Assembly (NCBI GenBank): GCA_014879665.1
Contig: JACSRP010000114.1
Coordinates: 18,486 to 82,485 of the forward strand
DNA: 64,000 nt
Reading direction: 5' to 3'
Source of the DNA: Anaerolineae bacterium
GTDB lineage: Bacteria > Chloroflexota > Anaerolineae > Aggregatilineales > Phototrophicaceae
The position numbers and the translations under genes were made by a program. Positions 46,062 through 56,496 of this stretch are shown one piece after another. The notes under the pieces are model-generated. The model was not told the origin of the DNA. It made no database searches and was given only the letters and a program-made list of their open reading frames with translations. Positions within the stretch are counted from its first letter, which is position 1. Each line of letters starts with the position of its first letter.

Positions 46062-47580
46062 TCCCGAAGTGATGCCGGCTAGCGCCTATCTAAGCGGCAA
46101 TCAAAGCCGCGCGTCATCTGGCCGTATGTTGAACAACGCGCTGATCATCACCCGCCGCGAAGTGCGGGACAGCCTGCGAGACTGGCGCATTATGGGGCCA
46201 ATTATCATTCTGACCCTGCTGTTTCCGCTGCTGGCGCAGTTTGTCGCTGGCCAGTTTTCGACCTTTTTACAAGGGTTCGGCGCTGAAGTCATTGGCGGGC
46301 GCACTATTCCCTTCCTGCTGATGATCGTCGGCTTCTTCCCGATCTCCATTTCTCTAGTGATCGCGCTGGAAACGTTTGTTGGCGAAAAAGAGCGCCGCAG
46401 CCTTGAGCCGCTGCTCAGTACGCCGCTTTCGAACACCGAGCTTTATGTGGGTAAAACGCTGTCTGCCATCCTGCCGCCGCTAGTTGCCAGCTTTATCGGC
46501 ATGTCTATTTATCTATTTGGGCTGTTCAACAGCGTAGAAACGGCGTGGCGCCCTCCCGCCGCGCTGGTGATCCAAATTTTCCTGCTCACTACCGTTCAGG
46601 GACTGGTTATGATCACCGGAGCGGTGGTCGTCTCCAGCCAGACCACCAGCACCCGCGCGGCAAACTTACTTGCCAGCTTCATCATCATTCCCATCACCAT
46701 GTTGATCTGGATTGAGAGCGCGATCATGTTCCTCGCGCCAGATGCGGAGTCGCCTAACGGAATTGGCTCTCTATGGGCGATCATCATAGGAATGGGCGTG
46801 GTGGTGGCGCTGCTGCTGCGGGTGGGCAACAGCATTTTCAACCGTGAAGAACTGCTGGGGCGCACGCTTGACAAAATAGATATCAAAGGCTTCTTTCGGG
46901 GCGTTTGGAGCCGCGTGCTGGCAGTAGACGATCAGGGGACGAAAGCCAGCAATATCTTCGTATGGTATCGCCGCAGCATCCCTCTCAGCCTGCGGAATCT
47001 TGGCTTTGCTGTTCCTATCACCACTCTGTTTTTCATATTGGCAGTAGTGGGCGGTTACATATTTGGCATGATTGGCAGTTACCAGCTTCGGCTGCCTGAA
47101 GGCTTATCTTTGCAAGATGCGGCACAGTACGTAGATGCAGGGCTGCTGTTTACAGGGAACGCGGTTTTTGAGGTTCTTATGCAGAATTGGCGTATTCTTG
47201 CATTGGCGACCTTGTTCGGCGTGTTTACTTTTGGCTCGATGGCCTTTGTGCTTACGCCAACGGTCTATTTCATCATCGGTTATCTTGCTAGCCAGCTTTT
47301 GCTCAGTGGCTACAGCCCCACATTCCTCATCCCTGCGCTGCTTACGCATGGCATTATCGAAATTCCGGTGATCATCATTGCCACGGCTGCCGCGCTAAAA
47401 CTTGGCGCCGTGGTCACCCGCCCCCCACGCGGTAAAACAGTCGGGCAGGCATGGTCGGCGGCTTTTTCCGATACCGTCAAGTTATGGTTGGGCATCCTGC
47501 TGCCCGGCCTGCTGCTGGCGGCCATCATTGAGGTTTATATTACGCCTGCTGTTGTCGCCGCTTTCCTCAGCGCCCCCTAA
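46045..47580 (+). CDS. ABC-2 type transporter permease (NatB-like)
   Basis: 511 residues from ATG 46045 (a Gly-rich string precedes it); ATG 46030 is equally possible. ABC-2 permease pattern: EVRDSLRDWRIMGPIIILTLLFPLLAQFV, a periplasmic stretch, the ETFVGEKERRSLEPLLSTPLSNTELYVGKTL elbow motif, and more helices; a second helical block (~325-510) makes it longer than a basic half permease. It overlaps the ATPase gene by ~17 bp. It exports an unknown substrate (Na+, drug or lipid). Confidence 0.9.
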   Translation: MNTSTNPEVMPASAYLSGNQSRASSGRMLNNALIITRREVRDSLRDWRIMGPIIILTLLFPLLAQFVAGQFSTFLQGFGAEVIGGRTIPFLLMIVGFFPISISLVIALETFVGEKERRSLEPLLSTPLSNTELYVGKTLSAILPPLVASFIGMSIYLFGLFNSVETAWRPPAALVIQIFLLTTVQGLVMITGAVVVSSQTTSTRAANLLASFIIIPITMLIWIESAIMFLAPDAESPNGIGSLWAIIIGMGVVVALLLRVGNSIFNREELLGRTLDKIDIKGFFRGVWSRVLAVDDQGTKASNIFVWYRRSIPLSLRNLGFAVPITTLFFILAVVGGYIFGMIGSYQLRLPEGLSLQDAAQYVDAGLLFTGNAVFEVLMQNWRILALATLFGVFTFGSMAFVLTPTVYFIIGYLASQLLLSGYSPTFLIPALLTHGIIEIPVIIIATAAALKLGAVVTRPPRGKTVGQAWSAAFSDTVKLWLGILLPGLLLAAIIEVYITPAVVAAFLSAP

Positions 47581-47874
47581 AGCAGGGTATTGGGATGCGC
47601 GCTGTGGGAAATCGGCTTTCCCCAATCCCCCCGTCCCGTTTACGTGGATGAGGGGGATATGTTTGAACGGGGCTGAAAAAATGCTCGCATCCCCGAAAGG
47701 ATTAAGGGGAGAGGCTTCCCTTTTAACTTTTAACGCATCACCCGTTACTTCTTTTCACTCATTACTCAACACTTCTTTCGCTTTCTAAGCGAATATCTAA
47801 CGTGGATTTTATATAGAAACGGTATCATTTGAGGATAGTTAAACCCCGAGACTGGCAACTTGAGGCAATTTTCA
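47581..47874. other. Intergenic region with repeat-like strings and an operator-like palindrome
   Basis: 294 bases without a gene. The first half is C-rich then G-rich repeat debris (CAATCCCCCC, GGGGAGAGGC), and a pyrimidine-rich stretch follows. At 47777-47793, TTCGCTT-TCT-AAGCGAA is a perfect 7-bp inverted repeat about 80 bp before hsp20. It could be a heat-shock repressor site or a terminator for the permease. No CIRCE element was seen. Confidence 0.4.
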
Positions 47875-48288
47875 ATGGAAAACAACCGTATACCCGCTGC
47901 GCGTGATCGGCGTGTCATACAAAGATATATGGTCTGGTGGCCGAACAGCACCTTTGTGCCTCCCACCGATGTACTGGAACTGTCAGATAGATTTGTTGTG
48001 CGAGTAGAAATTGCTGGAATGCGCGCTGCTGATATTAACGTCTCTTTGATTGGGCGTGAACTCAGCATTAGCGGCAGCCGCGAGCGACCGGCTATAGGCA
48101 CTACGGCCTATCATCAGGTGGAAATTGGTTGTGGAGACTTTCGAGTTGAAGTACAGCTCCCCCAGCCAGTCTCACGGAACTCGGTTTCTGCGTCCTACCG
48201 TGATGGCCTTCTGGTCGTTGAACTTTCAAAGGCTGCTGATGGGCAGCATGTAATAATACCCGTGAACAGCGAGGATGATGAAGCTTGA
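47875..48288 (+). CDS. Small heat shock protein (Hsp20/alpha-crystallin family)
   Basis: 137 residues from ATG 47875, which follows GAGG by 9 bp. The alpha-crystallin domain (~25-125) reads [46 protein letters not shown] and ends [12 protein letters not shown], where many Hsp20 proteins have GVLTI. It is an ATP-independent holdase. The stop overlaps the lon start (TGATG), so chaperone and protease are made from one message. Confidence 0.9.
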   Translation: MENNRIPAARDRRVIQRYMVWWPNSTFVPPTDVLELSDRFVVRVEIAGMRAADINVSLIGRELSISGSRERPAIGTTAYHQVEIGCGDFRVEVQLPQPVSRNSVSASYRDGLLVVELSKAADGQHVIIPVNSEDDEA

Positions 48289-50849
48289 TGACTACTAAAA
48301 AGAAAATACAGGCGAAAACGCCCGTTCAAGAAGTGCATGACGAGGCGGAACTGAATATTCCGGTGGAAGTGGAAGCCGCAGACAATCAGGAACTTGGCGC
48401 GGAAATTCCAGAGGAACTCGCCATTCTTCCGCTGCGTGGGGTGACCGTTTACCCGCAAACGGTGATTCCCCTCACGGTAGGTCAGCCGCGCAGTATCAAG
48501 CTGGTAGATGATGTCGTCAGTGGGGATCGGCTGGTTGGGCTGTTCACCTCCAAAGACCCGGAATTAGAAATGCCCGGGCCTGAGGATGTTTACCCAATTG
48601 GCACGCTGGCATCCATTCATCGCCTGTTTCGGGCGCCGGATGGCACTATTCGCATGCTGGTACAGGGGATCTCCCGCATCGAGCTTGGCGAATTTCTAGA
48701 ATCTGAGCCTTATCTGAAGGCGCGGGTACGTGCCCTTCCTGAAGTTATCGAAACCTCACTTGAAGTAGAGGCGCTCACCCGGAACGTTGTGCAGCAGTTC
48801 AGCCGTCTTGCTGAGTTGGTGCCCAGTATTCCCGGCGATTTGATCACCTCCGCGCTGAATGTGGATGATCCACTTCAACTGGTCTACACCATCTCCACAT
48901 ATATTCGCATGGATCTCGGTGAAGAGCAGGCTATTCTGGAGTTGGAAAGCACTGAGGCGAAGCTGCGCCGCTTGATGACTATTCTCGGTAAAGAACTGGA
49001 AGTGCTGGAACTTGGTCGTAAAATTCAGACTGAAGCCCAGACTGAAATGGAGAAGGTTCAGCGCGAATATTATCTGCGTGAACAGCTGAAAGCTATTCAG
49101 CGAGAACTGGGCGAGGCCGACGAACAGACGATTGAGGTCGAAGAATTTCGGCAGAAAATCGCTGAAGCGGGCATGCCTGAAGAGGCTGAGAAGGAAGCCA
49201 CTCGCGAGCTGGATCGCCTTAGCAAGCTGCCGATTGCTGCTGCTGAATACGGCGTCATTCGTACTTATCTCGATTGGCTGACCACGCTGCCATGGAACAA
49301 ACGCACAGAAGATAACCTCAACATCGCCCATGCGCGCGGGGTTCTGGAAGCCGATCATTACGGCCTTGAAGATATCAAGGAACGTATTTTGGAATTCCTT
49401 GCGGTGCGTAAGCTGCGTCTGGAGCGTTCTGATGAGCTTGAAAAAGCCGAACGCAAAGATTTAGTTCGCCGCGAGCGCGTTGGCGCTATTCTATGCTTTG
49501 TTGGCCCTCCCGGTGTGGGGAAGACCTCGCTGGGCGCTTCTATAGCCCGTGCCATGAACCGCGAGTTCATTCGCATGAGTCTTGGCGGCGTGCGTGACGA
49601 GGCCGAGATTCGCGGCTTCCGCCGTACCTATATCGGGGCGATGCCGGGGCGTATTATTCAGACGATTCGCCGCGTTGAAACTCGCAATCCGATCATCATG
49701 CTGGATGAGATTGATAAGCTGGGGCGTGATTTTCGGGGTGACCCGGCCAGCGCCTTGCTAGAAGTGCTGGATCCTGAACAGAACAACGAATTCCGCGATC
49801 ACTATCTGGACGTGGCCTTTGATCTAAGCGAGGTGATCTTCATCACCACTGCTAACGAACTGGATACCATCCCCGGCCCGCTGCTGGATCGTATGGAAGT
49901 GATTCAACTGAGCGGCTACACCGAACAGGAAAAAGCCGCGATTGCCGAGCGTTATCTCGTGCCACGCCAGATTCGTGAGAACGGCCTGCGCGAAGATGAA
50001 GTTGAATTAACCCGCGCCGCGCTGCTGGAATTGATCCGTGATTACACCCGTGAGGCCGGCGTGCGAACGCTGGAGCGCGAAATTGGCCGCGTCATGCGTA
50101 AGGTCGTCACCCGCGTTGCTGAGGGCAAAGAGGGCGAGTTGGTGATTGATGGTAAAAACCTGCGTGAGTTGCTTGGCAAGCCGCGCTATGGCTACCGCGA
50201 AGAACTTGAAGAACGTACAGATCGACCTGGTGTGGCAACCGGCCTGGCATGGACGCCCGTAGGGGGAGATGTGCTGTTTGTAGAGGCTACACGCTACCCC
50301 GGCGGCAAAGGTTTCCAGTACACGGGGCATCTAGGCGAAGTGATGCAAGAAAGCGCGCGGTTGGCCTTGAGCTATGTTCGCAGCCGCGCCGAAGACCTCG
50401 GCATTTCAAGCGATTTCTTCGAGAAACACGATATCCATTTGCACGTTCCTTCTGGCGCAACCCCCAAAGATGGGCCGTCGGCTGGCGTGACAATGGCGGT
50501 GGCGCTTACATCCCTCTTGACCGGGCGGCCTGTGAAAGCTAACGTCGCCATGACCGGCGAAATTACGCTGCGCGGGCAGGTTTTGCCAGTGGGTGGCGTC
50601 AAAGATAAAGTATTGGCGGCGCACCGGCTTGGCGTGGATACTATCATCCTGCCGAAGAAGAATGTTAATGATCTGGATGATCTGCCGGACGAAGTTCGCG
50701 ATCAGCTGACTTTTGAACTGGTCGAACGTATTGAGGAAGCTATTCAAGCCGCGCTGGTGGACCCGAACGCAAACGGGCATGGCGCCAAACCCACAAAGCG
50801 CCCGGTTGCACAGCGTAGTAAGAAACAGGTACACTCAATAGCTAATTAG
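48288..50849 (+). CDS. lon: ATP-dependent protease Lon (LonA)
   Basis: 853 residues from ATG 48288. The N-terminal LAN domain ([22 protein letters not shown], ~45-240), a coiled-coil ([24 protein letters not shown]), the AAA+ module (Walker [12 protein letters not shown], Walker [10 protein letters not shown]) and the peptidase domain with catalytic Ser in PKDGPSAGV (~residue 731) and Lys in [12 protein letters not shown] (~774) are complete. Lon degrades misfolded and regulatory proteins. A ~35-residue basic tail ends the protein. Coupled to hsp20 by a one-base overlap. Confidence 0.98.
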   Translation: MTTKKKIQAKTPVQEVHDEAELNIPVEVEAADNQELGAEIPEELAILPLRGVTVYPQTVIPLTVGQPRSIKLVDDVVSGDRLVGLFTSKDPELEMPGPEDVYPIGTLASIHRLFRAPDGTIRMLVQGISRIELGEFLESEPYLKARVRALPEVIETSLEVEALTRNVVQQFSRLAELVPSIPGDLITSALNVDDPLQLVYTISTYIRMDLGEEQAILELESTEAKLRRLMTILGKELEVLELGRKIQTEAQTEMEKVQREYYLREQLKAIQRELGEADEQTIEVEEFRQKIAEAGMPEEAEKEATRELDRLSKLPIAAAEYGVIRTYLDWLTTLPWNKRTEDNLNIAHARGVLEADHYGLEDIKERILEFLAVRKLRLERSDELEKAERKDLVRRERVGAILCFVGPPGVGKTSLGASIARAMNREFIRMSLGGVRDEAEIRGFRRTYIGAMPGRIIQTIRRVETRNPIIMLDEIDKLGRDFRGDPASALLEVLDPEQNNEFRDHYLDVAFDLSEVIFITTANELDTIPGPLLDRMEVIQLSGYTEQEKAAIAERYLVPRQIRENGLREDEVELTRAALLELIRDYTREAGVRTLEREIGRVMRKVVTRVAEGKEGELVIDGKNLRELLGKPRYGYREELEERTDRPGVATGLAWTPVGGDVLFVEATRYPGGKGFQYTGHLGEVMQESARLALSYVRSRAEDLGISSDFFEKHDIHLHVPSGATPKDGPSAGVTMAVALTSLLTGRPVKANVAMTGEITLRGQVLPVGGVKDKVLAAHRLGVDTIILPKKNVNDLDDLPDEVRDQLTFELVERIEEAIQAALVDPNANGHGAKPTKRPVAQRSKKQVHSIAN

Positions 50850-50905
50850 ACTGAATAGGGCGGTAGGCTCTGGCTTACCGCCATTTCCACCGAGCGAGGC
50901 CATAA

Positions 50906-51262
50906 GTGTCGAAAGTATTGATTGTTGATGATGACCGGACCACGGTGAAACTGCTGCAAACGCTGCTGGAGTTGGACGGCTTTGAAGTGAGTTCAGCGCT
51001 TAAAGGCGGGGATGTGCTTTCAACGCTGGAACAGGCGAAGCCAGATATTATGTTAATTGATTTTCACCTCTCCGATATGGATGGGGTGGAGGTGATTCGC
51101 CAGCTTCGTAAAAATGAAAACTATGCTTCCATGCCGATCATCATGGCTTCCGGCCTTGACGTGCAGGAAGAAGCCATCGGTGCTGGCGCATCCCTCTTTC
51201 TGGTGAAACCTTTTGAGCCGGGCGAACTTCCGCGCCTGTTCAATAAGCTGCTCAACGGTTAG
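50906..51262 (+). CDS. Single-domain response regulator (CheY-like)
   Basis: 118 residues from the GTG at 50906. It is a receiver domain only: SKVLIVDDDRTTVKLLQTLLE, phosphorylated Asp in IMLIDFHLSDMDG, switch residue IIMASGLDV and KP in LVKPFEPGE. With no output domain, it would act by protein binding or as a phosphate relay. It follows lon by 56 bp; its cognate kinase is not evident. Confidence 0.95.
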   Translation: MSKVLIVDDDRTTVKLLQTLLELDGFEVSSALKGGDVLSTLEQAKPDIMLIDFHLSDMDGVEVIRQLRKNENYASMPIIMASGLDVQEEAIGAGASLFLVKPFEPGELPRLFNKLLNG

Positions 51263-51267
51263 TTAAA

Positions 51268-51317
51268 AGTTAAAAAGGGAGCGTCAAAATGGACAGAAAA
51301 ACCTGCTCCTTTTAACT
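51268..51317. terminator. Hairpin between convergent response regulator and acyl-CoA dehydrogenase
   Basis: AGTTAAAAAGGGAGC pairs with GCTCCTTTTAACT with small bulges, and overlaps the dehydrogenase stop codon. The A- and T-rich ends would act as T tracts in both directions, so it may end both convergent genes. Confidence 0.55.
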
Positions 51318-52463
51318 GAATTCTTCCATCACCCGCCGTGCAATCACCAATCGTTGAATTTCGCTGGTACCTTCGCCAATAGACATCAGACGCTGATCGC
51401 GGTAGATGCGCTCAACCGGGTACTCGCGGCTGTAACCATAACTGCCGTGAATCTGGATCGAGTCGTGGCATACTTTTTCGGCCACTTCAGTCGCTTTTAA
51501 TTTCCCCATCGCTGCCAGCTTACTAAACGGCCTGCCATTGGCGCGCAGCCACGCCGACTGATGCACCAGCAGTCGTGCGGCTTCAATTTCAACTGTCGCG
51601 TCGGCAATCATCCATTGAATTGCCTGATGCGCGATAATCGGTTTGCCAAAAGCCCGCCGCTGGCTGGCATAGCGGATCGCTTCTTCATAGGCTGCCTGCG
51701 CTAGTCCTATGCTCAGCGCGCCGATACCGATACGCCCGCCATCCAGAATTTCCATCGTCTGCCGGAAGCCGTCACCTGGTGTGCCAAGCAGCGCATCTTT
51801 CGGCACGCGCACATTATCAAAGCCGATCATCACCGTGGGCGAGCCTTTGAGACCCATCTTCTTCTCTGGCTTGCCAATGCTCACACCGGGCGTATTCGGC
51901 TCTACCAGTATCATGCTGAAGCCGCTGGTGCCTGCATCTCTATCGGTACGCAGCAGCACTGTAATCACGGGAGAAATGCCTGCATTGGTGATCCATGCCT
52001 TGCTGCCGTTAATCACCCATGCATCACCGTCATCCTGAGCGAACGTTTGCACGCCGCCGGCAAGGTCGCTGCCTGCGCCCGGTTCGGTTAGTGCCAGCGC
52101 ACCTAGATAGTTCCCGCTCACCAGCAGGGGAAGATATTTGTCTTTTTGCGCTTGTGTGCCCCAGCGTACAATTGGCGAACAGCCCAGCCCGTTATGCGCC
52201 GCCAGCGAAAGTGCAGTAGAACCGCAGGCACGCCCCAGTTCCTCCATCGCAATTGCGACGCCTATGGCGTCTATCTCAATACCACCATAAACTTCCGGAA
52301 CATCCAGCCCCAGCAGTCCAACGTCTTTCATTTTGCGGATGCTGTCCCAATGCAGGCTGTTATTTTCGTCTACTTCCGCGGCAAAAGGCTTCACTTCGGC
52401 TTCGCAAAATTCGCGCAGCAGCCGCTGCCACGCCGCATGTTCGGGAGAAAGATCAAAATCCAT
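51312..52463 (-). CDS. Acyl-CoA dehydrogenase
   Basis: 383 residues, normal length. FAD-dependent enzyme that makes trans-2-enoyl-CoA. It has ALTEPGAGSDLAG and the INGSKAWITNAG region, FDNVRVPKDALLG, RRAFGKPIIAHQAIQWMIADA, and the C-terminal IYRDQRLMSIGEGTSEIQRLVIARRV with the catalytic Glu expected in the GEGTSEI loop. Chain-length preference (short, medium, isovaleryl) cannot be fixed. No electron-transfer flavoprotein genes are nearby. It is divergent from a TPR gene with a 240-bp spacer that contains TATACT at 52669. Confidence 0.96.
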   Translation of the reverse strand: MDFDLSPEHAAWQRLLREFCEAEVKPFAAEVDENNSLHWDSIRKMKDVGLLGLDVPEVYGGIEIDAIGVAIAMEELGRACGSTALSLAAHNGLGCSPIVRWGTQAQKDKYLPLLVSGNYLGALALTEPGAGSDLAGGVQTFAQDDGDAWVINGSKAWITNAGISPVITVLLRTDRDAGTSGFSMILVEPNTPGVSIGKPEKKMGLKGSPTVMIGFDNVRVPKDALLGTPGDGFRQTMEILDGGRIGIGALSIGLAQAAYEEAIRYASQRRAFGKPIIAHQAIQWMIADATVEIEAARLLVHQSAWLRANGRPFSKLAAMGKLKATEVAEKVCHDSIQIHGSYGYSREYPVERIYRDQRLMSIGEGTSEIQRLVIARRVMEEFS

Positions 52464-52703
52464 TCTATTTTCCTCAAATACTCTTCAAAATAGTGATATG
52501 CCACATTCGACGTTAAATTTCCACGTTTCATCTATGAAAGAGGACTTTAGCGGCGAGGACACTGTAAGGCAGCCTTCAGGTTGTCGTTCTTAGCCGAAGG
52601 GTTTTGAGCATTCAGCAAGCGCCAGCTTCATCGTCACTTTTCGCCGCAGCAGGCGCGAGCAAATGTACTATACTACACGCCGTGAGAAGGATGCGATATT
52701 TGA

Positions 52704-53300
52704 ATGCCTGACTTTAACCAGCGTTTTGGATTAAATCGTTACGCCGCTGATGAATCCTATCATCGGGCGCTTGCGGCCATTGCCCGCCGTGATTATGACC
52801 GCGCGATTGCCGCTTTGAATGATGCCATTGCCGAATTACCACGTAATGCCGAATACATTGCTGCGCGTGGGCTGATACATCTTGAAGAAGCCGAATATGA
52901 CGAAGCCGAAGCTGATTTTGAGGCGGCGTTGAAGATTGATAAATTTGAGATGCTTGCCAACTACGGGCTGGGACTCATCGCGCATAAGCGGCAGGAATAC
53001 CCGGCTGCGGTGAAGTATTTTCAGTCCGCCTATTACATTGACCAGAATCGCCCTGAAACGCTGTATGCGTTGGGGGTGGCTTTCTACCAGCAGGGCGATG
53101 TTGTGAACGCAACCCAGTTTATGGGTAAGGCCAATGAGATATTCGAGAAAGCCAACGATAAGCGTAAATCCGAGTCTGGCCGCTGGCTGCGAGAGCTGAC
53201 CAAACACGTTGCCAAACCCGCACGCCCGGCCAACCCGTCACTGCCCGATTCTCAACAGCAGGCGCTGCCTTTGGGTGATAAAATTCCGCCTAAACCCTGA
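52704..53300 (+). CDS. TPR-repeat protein
   Basis: 198 residues. Three or four TPR units are visible between ~20 and 150 (HRALAAIARRDYDRAIAALNDAIAELP; YIAARGLIHLEEAEYDEAEADFEAAL; ALGVAFYQQGDVVNATQFMGKA), followed by a short Pro-rich tail. It has no signal peptide and is probably a cytoplasmic scaffold with an unknown partner. A TATACT box lies 30 bp before the start, without a good -35. Confidence 0.85.
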   Translation: MPDFNQRFGLNRYAADESYHRALAAIARRDYDRAIAALNDAIAELPRNAEYIAARGLIHLEEAEYDEAEADFEAALKIDKFEMLANYGLGLIAHKRQEYPAAVKYFQSAYYIDQNRPETLYALGVAFYQQGDVVNATQFMGKANEIFEKANDKRKSESGRWLRELTKHVAKPARPANPSLPDSQQQALPLGDKIPPKP

Positions 53301-53326
53301 CAATGTGGGGGGTGAAAATAAAAACC

Positions 53327-53746
53327 CTACGCCTTCCAGACGATCCAGACCGCGCCAATTCCCAGGCCGATCAATGCGCCGCCCAACGCCCAGATAGGCG
53401 CAAGCGCAAGCATTCCGGAAATCATGCCAAAGGGAAATTCGGGAAATACATGTGCGTGTAGGCCATTTTTGATCAACATCAATAATGCAGCGCTGACCGC
53501 CGTTCCCAAACCGATCAGCCCGCCTAACGCGGTATAGGCTGCCAGCAGCCAGCGCCACGTATATTCGCGTCCGCCGGTTTTTCGCCATGTCCAGCCAATT
53601 ACGATCAAGCAGGTGATAAGCAGGCCGCCAATCGCTGCGGCGATCACGTTATCATCTTCAAGGCGCAGCCATAAAAAGATGCTGCCTCCGACAAGCAGCG
53701 CCGCCAGCCGGAACCAGCTTGTATTGAAGAGAGGCAGGAAAATCAT
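53327..53746 (-). CDS. Small integral membrane protein, function unknown
   Basis: 139 residues with about four hydrophobic helices: WFRLAALLVGGSIFLWLRL, AAAIGGLLITCLIVIGWTW, WLLAAYTALGGLIGLGTAVSAALLMLI and GMLALAPIWALGGALIGLGIGAVW. The Gly/Ala-rich helices suggest packing or a transport role. I do not recognise the family. It ends 26 bp from the convergent TPR gene and lies 25 bp downstream of the glycosyltransferase gene, so it may be the last gene of that transcript. Confidence 0.75.
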   Translation of the reverse strand: MIFLPLFNTSWFRLAALLVGGSIFLWLRLEDDNVIAAAIGGLLITCLIVIGWTWRKTGGREYTWRWLLAAYTALGGLIGLGTAVSAALLMLIKNGLHAHVFPEFPFGMISGMLALAPIWALGGALIGLGIGAVWIVWKA

Positions 53747-53771
53747 GCGTGGGGATACTTGATGAACACGT

Positions 53772-54908
53772 TTAATCTTTCGCGGTCATCAGCGCCAATG
53801 CTTGCTCACAAATCTCGTCCGCAGCGTGTGGACGACCGACTTTGCGAGCATTTTCAGCAAGAGTCTGTAAACGCTTTCCGCTGCCGCTTACCCAGTGAAA
53901 TAAAGCTTCGAGCATTTCGAGCGGTTTTCTGGCAACTTCACCGGCATCGTTGTTGACCACGAATTCGGCATTGCCGGTTTCTTGCCCCTCAATCACATCA
54001 ATGAGCAGTATGGGCAAACCACAGGCCAGCGCCTCAGTCACAACCAGCCCTCCTGCTTTGCACACGATGAAATCAGCTGCATGCATTAGCGTGGGCATGT
54101 TATTCACAAAATTGTAGATCGCAACTGGTAAATGCCATTCCATTTTCTGTAACGCGGCATATACTGCGTCATCACCGCCAGCAACGACAATTAGCTGAAT
54201 GGGCTGGTTGCTATAGTTCAGCACTTGTACTGCATCTAGCAAGTTGTTGACGCGGGAACTGCCCACCACCAGTGCCGTCATACGTGCTGGATCCAGCGCT
54301 AAGGATGATCGGATTTCGGCAGGGGTGCGCTTTTCATCGTTAATCTGTGGATGAACCGGAATACCGGTGATTTTGACGGTTGAGGCGGGCAGTTTAGCCT
54401 GTAATGCTAAATCGTAGACTCGCTCAGTGGGGACGAAGGTGATATTGGAGACATCGTTGAACCATATTTTCTGCACCGTACCCAGATCGGTCACAATGGT
54501 GATGATAGGAATTGTGCGGCCAGTTACGTGGAAAATGGTGTTCAATGGCTCCAGATACATTGGATGGGTGACGATAATCAAATCTGGCGTGATTTGCTTG
54601 AGAATATCACTCAATGCTTGAAATAGGAGCGCAGTCAGGCCAATTTCAAGCAAGCTGGTGGATACCGACCAGTCCATTGCCTGATAGCTGGCCTGATAAA
54701 GCTGCGGCGATTCTCTAACTCGACGATCATATTCAGTCTGTTGATCACGCACAACGGAAGGGATGCTCTTGTGGTCAAATGCATTGATCACCTCAACATG
54801 CACGGCTTCCCCGTAACGAGACTCAAACGCTGCGGTCATAGCGTTCGCAGTGCTGCGATGCCCGAACCCCATATCCGATGTCAGGATCAGGATTTGTTTT
54901 GGCTTCAT
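53772..54908 (-). CDS. MGDG synthase/UgtP-like diacylglycerol glycosyltransferase
   Basis: 378 residues of GT-B fold (GT28). The N-terminal MGDG-synthase domain shows ILTSDMGFGHRSTANAMTAAFE and TPDLIIVTHPMYLEPLNTIFH; the C-terminal sugar-nucleotide lobe has VVGSSRVNNLLDAV, AADFIVCKAGGLVVTEALACGLPILLID and GQETGNAEFV. Such enzymes put glucose or galactose on diacylglycerol at the inner membrane face to make glycolipids. It is the second gene of a minus-strand trio after the GH13 enzyme. Confidence 0.9.
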   Translation of the reverse strand: MKPKQILILTSDMGFGHRSTANAMTAAFESRYGEAVHVEVINAFDHKSIPSVVRDQQTEYDRRVRESPQLYQASYQAMDWSVSTSLLEIGLTALLFQALSDILKQITPDLIIVTHPMYLEPLNTIFHVTGRTIPIITIVTDLGTVQKIWFNDVSNITFVPTERVYDLALQAKLPASTVKITGIPVHPQINDEKRTPAEIRSSLALDPARMTALVVGSSRVNNLLDAVQVLNYSNQPIQLIVVAGGDDAVYAALQKMEWHLPVAIYNFVNNMPTLMHAADFIVCKAGGLVVTEALACGLPILLIDVIEGQETGNAEFVVNNDAGEVARKPLEMLEALFHWVSGSGKRLQTLAENARKVGRPHAADEICEQALALMTAKD

Positions 54909-54951
54909 GGATTCCGTCCGGTCTTAGCATTCATGGGCAGTCCGGTTAATT

Positions 54952-56496
54952 TTAGAATACTTCACCCCGATAGCCGCCAGCATGAACAGGTTTCGGCGCG
55001 TCTTCTAGTTCAAAGCGGAAGATGAACGATTCGTAGGGATCAAGATCGACCAGCATGCCATCCTTAGAGAGCGCGCCGCCCTGACGTGAAAATTCCTCGT
55101 TATCCAGCACGTTGAATAATCGCCAGCGCCGCCCTTCCAGCCATGTCCATGCAGACATGTCAACCCGCCCCTGCGCCCGTTGATCAGTCAGATTTACGAC
55201 GATCAGCCGATAATCAAACTCCGCCTCATTATACCAACCATAGGCCAGCAGGTGCTGGTAACTGGTATTGTTTTTCGCCGCCGGGTTCACGTGAAATAGA
55301 TAGAATGAGCCGTTGTGATAAACCGGATGCTCAATTTCTCGCAGCAGCCCCTCATAGAAGGTTTTCAGCTTGCGATGTTCGCGCTCGTGGGGGGCGCGGT
55401 TGATTTGAACGGGAAGTTTTACTCGCCTGCCGGTCAACTGTCCATCATGCAGCAGGGTGCCGCCGGGCAGTGTACAAAGCAGGGTAGCCGCAGGGTAGCT
55501 GCGTAAGACTCCCAGCGTTTCGTAAGCCCGTGGTTCATCGTGATTTTCAAGGAAGCGCACCAGCCGCTGCTGGTAGGCTAGTTCGGCCACTAGATGCTGG
55601 CGAAGCTGCTGCACATGCCCTTCTATCACGCGGTCATAAAAGACTTTGTCGTAGCAGTAATCGAAGCCTTGCAGCAGTAATTCATACTCTTTGTGCCAGT
55701 AAACCTCGGCCATGAACAGGAAGTCGGGGTGAAACTGCCGCACTGCTTTAGTCATCTCCATCCAGTATTCTTTGGCGGGCGGCGCTGGCACGTAGCCTTT
55801 CCATGTATGCGCGAAAATTTCTTTGAGCATCAGCATCGCCATGTCGCAGCGCAGGCCATCGCACTGACTCGCAATATCCAGCAGCAAATTACGTACTGCT
55901 TTACGCAGCGCAGGGTTGAAGATATTGAGCTGCGCGGTGTCGCTCCAACCGGGGTAGTAGGGGTCGCGCCCGTGAGCAAAGACCTGTAAAACATCCCCAG
56001 AATTTTTATAACTGAAGAAATCATTTGGACGGTTCAGCACATCTTCGCTGCTGCCCTGTACGATGTATTCAGGGTGGGTTTCCAACCATGGATGATCAGC
56101 GGCGACGTGATTTGGCACAAAATCGAGGATCAGCTTCAACCCGCGCTGGCGTAAGCGACCGCGCAGGCTGGCAAGCGCCTCACGCCCACCGAAGGCATCG
56201 GCCACGCGATAATCGCTAATTGCATAAGCCGAGCCAATGATGTCATTGTCGGTTAAGTCGGGCAGGGCGGGCTGATATTCATGCTTCCATTTTAAGGCGA
56301 TCTGGATGCCGTACTGGCTGCGCTGCCAGACTCCCATCAACCAGATGTAATCTATTCCCGGCCTTGCAATGGCATCCAATGCTTCATCGGGGATGTTACT
56401 CAGGGTGACGGGTTGGTGATATCGTTCTGAAAGTTCGGTCAACCAGACAGCGGTATTGATTTCGTAAATGAACTGTTTTTCTGCAAAGTTGCGCAT
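54952..56496 (-). CDS. Alpha-amylase family glycoside hydrolase (GH13)
   Basis: 514 residues from ATG 56496, which has AGAGGAA upstream; the ORF-track start at 56520 adds eight unlikely residues. The TIM barrel keeps all four GH13 regions: DFVPNHVAADHPW, GLRCDMAMLM (nucleophile Asp), FMAEVYW (acid/base Glu) and FLENHDEPR. The C-terminal beta domain includes LLAYGWYNEAEFDYRLIVVNLTDQ. No signal peptide is visible, so it probably acts on cytoplasmic alpha-glucans or trehalose-type substrates. It is upstream of the glycolipid glycosyltransferase, 43 bp away. Confidence 0.93.
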   Translation of the reverse strand: MRNFAEKQFIYEINTAVWLTELSERYHQPVTLSNIPDEALDAIARPGIDYIWLMGVWQRSQYGIQIALKWKHEYQPALPDLTDNDIIGSAYAISDYRVADAFGGREALASLRGRLRQRGLKLILDFVPNHVAADHPWLETHPEYIVQGSSEDVLNRPNDFFSYKNSGDVLQVFAHGRDPYYPGWSDTAQLNIFNPALRKAVRNLLLDIASQCDGLRCDMAMLMLKEIFAHTWKGYVPAPPAKEYWMEMTKAVRQFHPDFLFMAEVYWHKEYELLLQGFDYCYDKVFYDRVIEGHVQQLRQHLVAELAYQQRLVRFLENHDEPRAYETLGVLRSYPAATLLCTLPGGTLLHDGQLTGRRVKLPVQINRAPHEREHRKLKTFYEGLLREIEHPVYHNGSFYLFHVNPAAKNNTSYQHLLAYGWYNEAEFDYRLIVVNLTDQRAQGRVDMSAWTWLEGRRWRLFNVLDNEEFSRQGGALSKDGMLVDLDPYESFIFRFELEDAPKPVHAGGYRGEVF

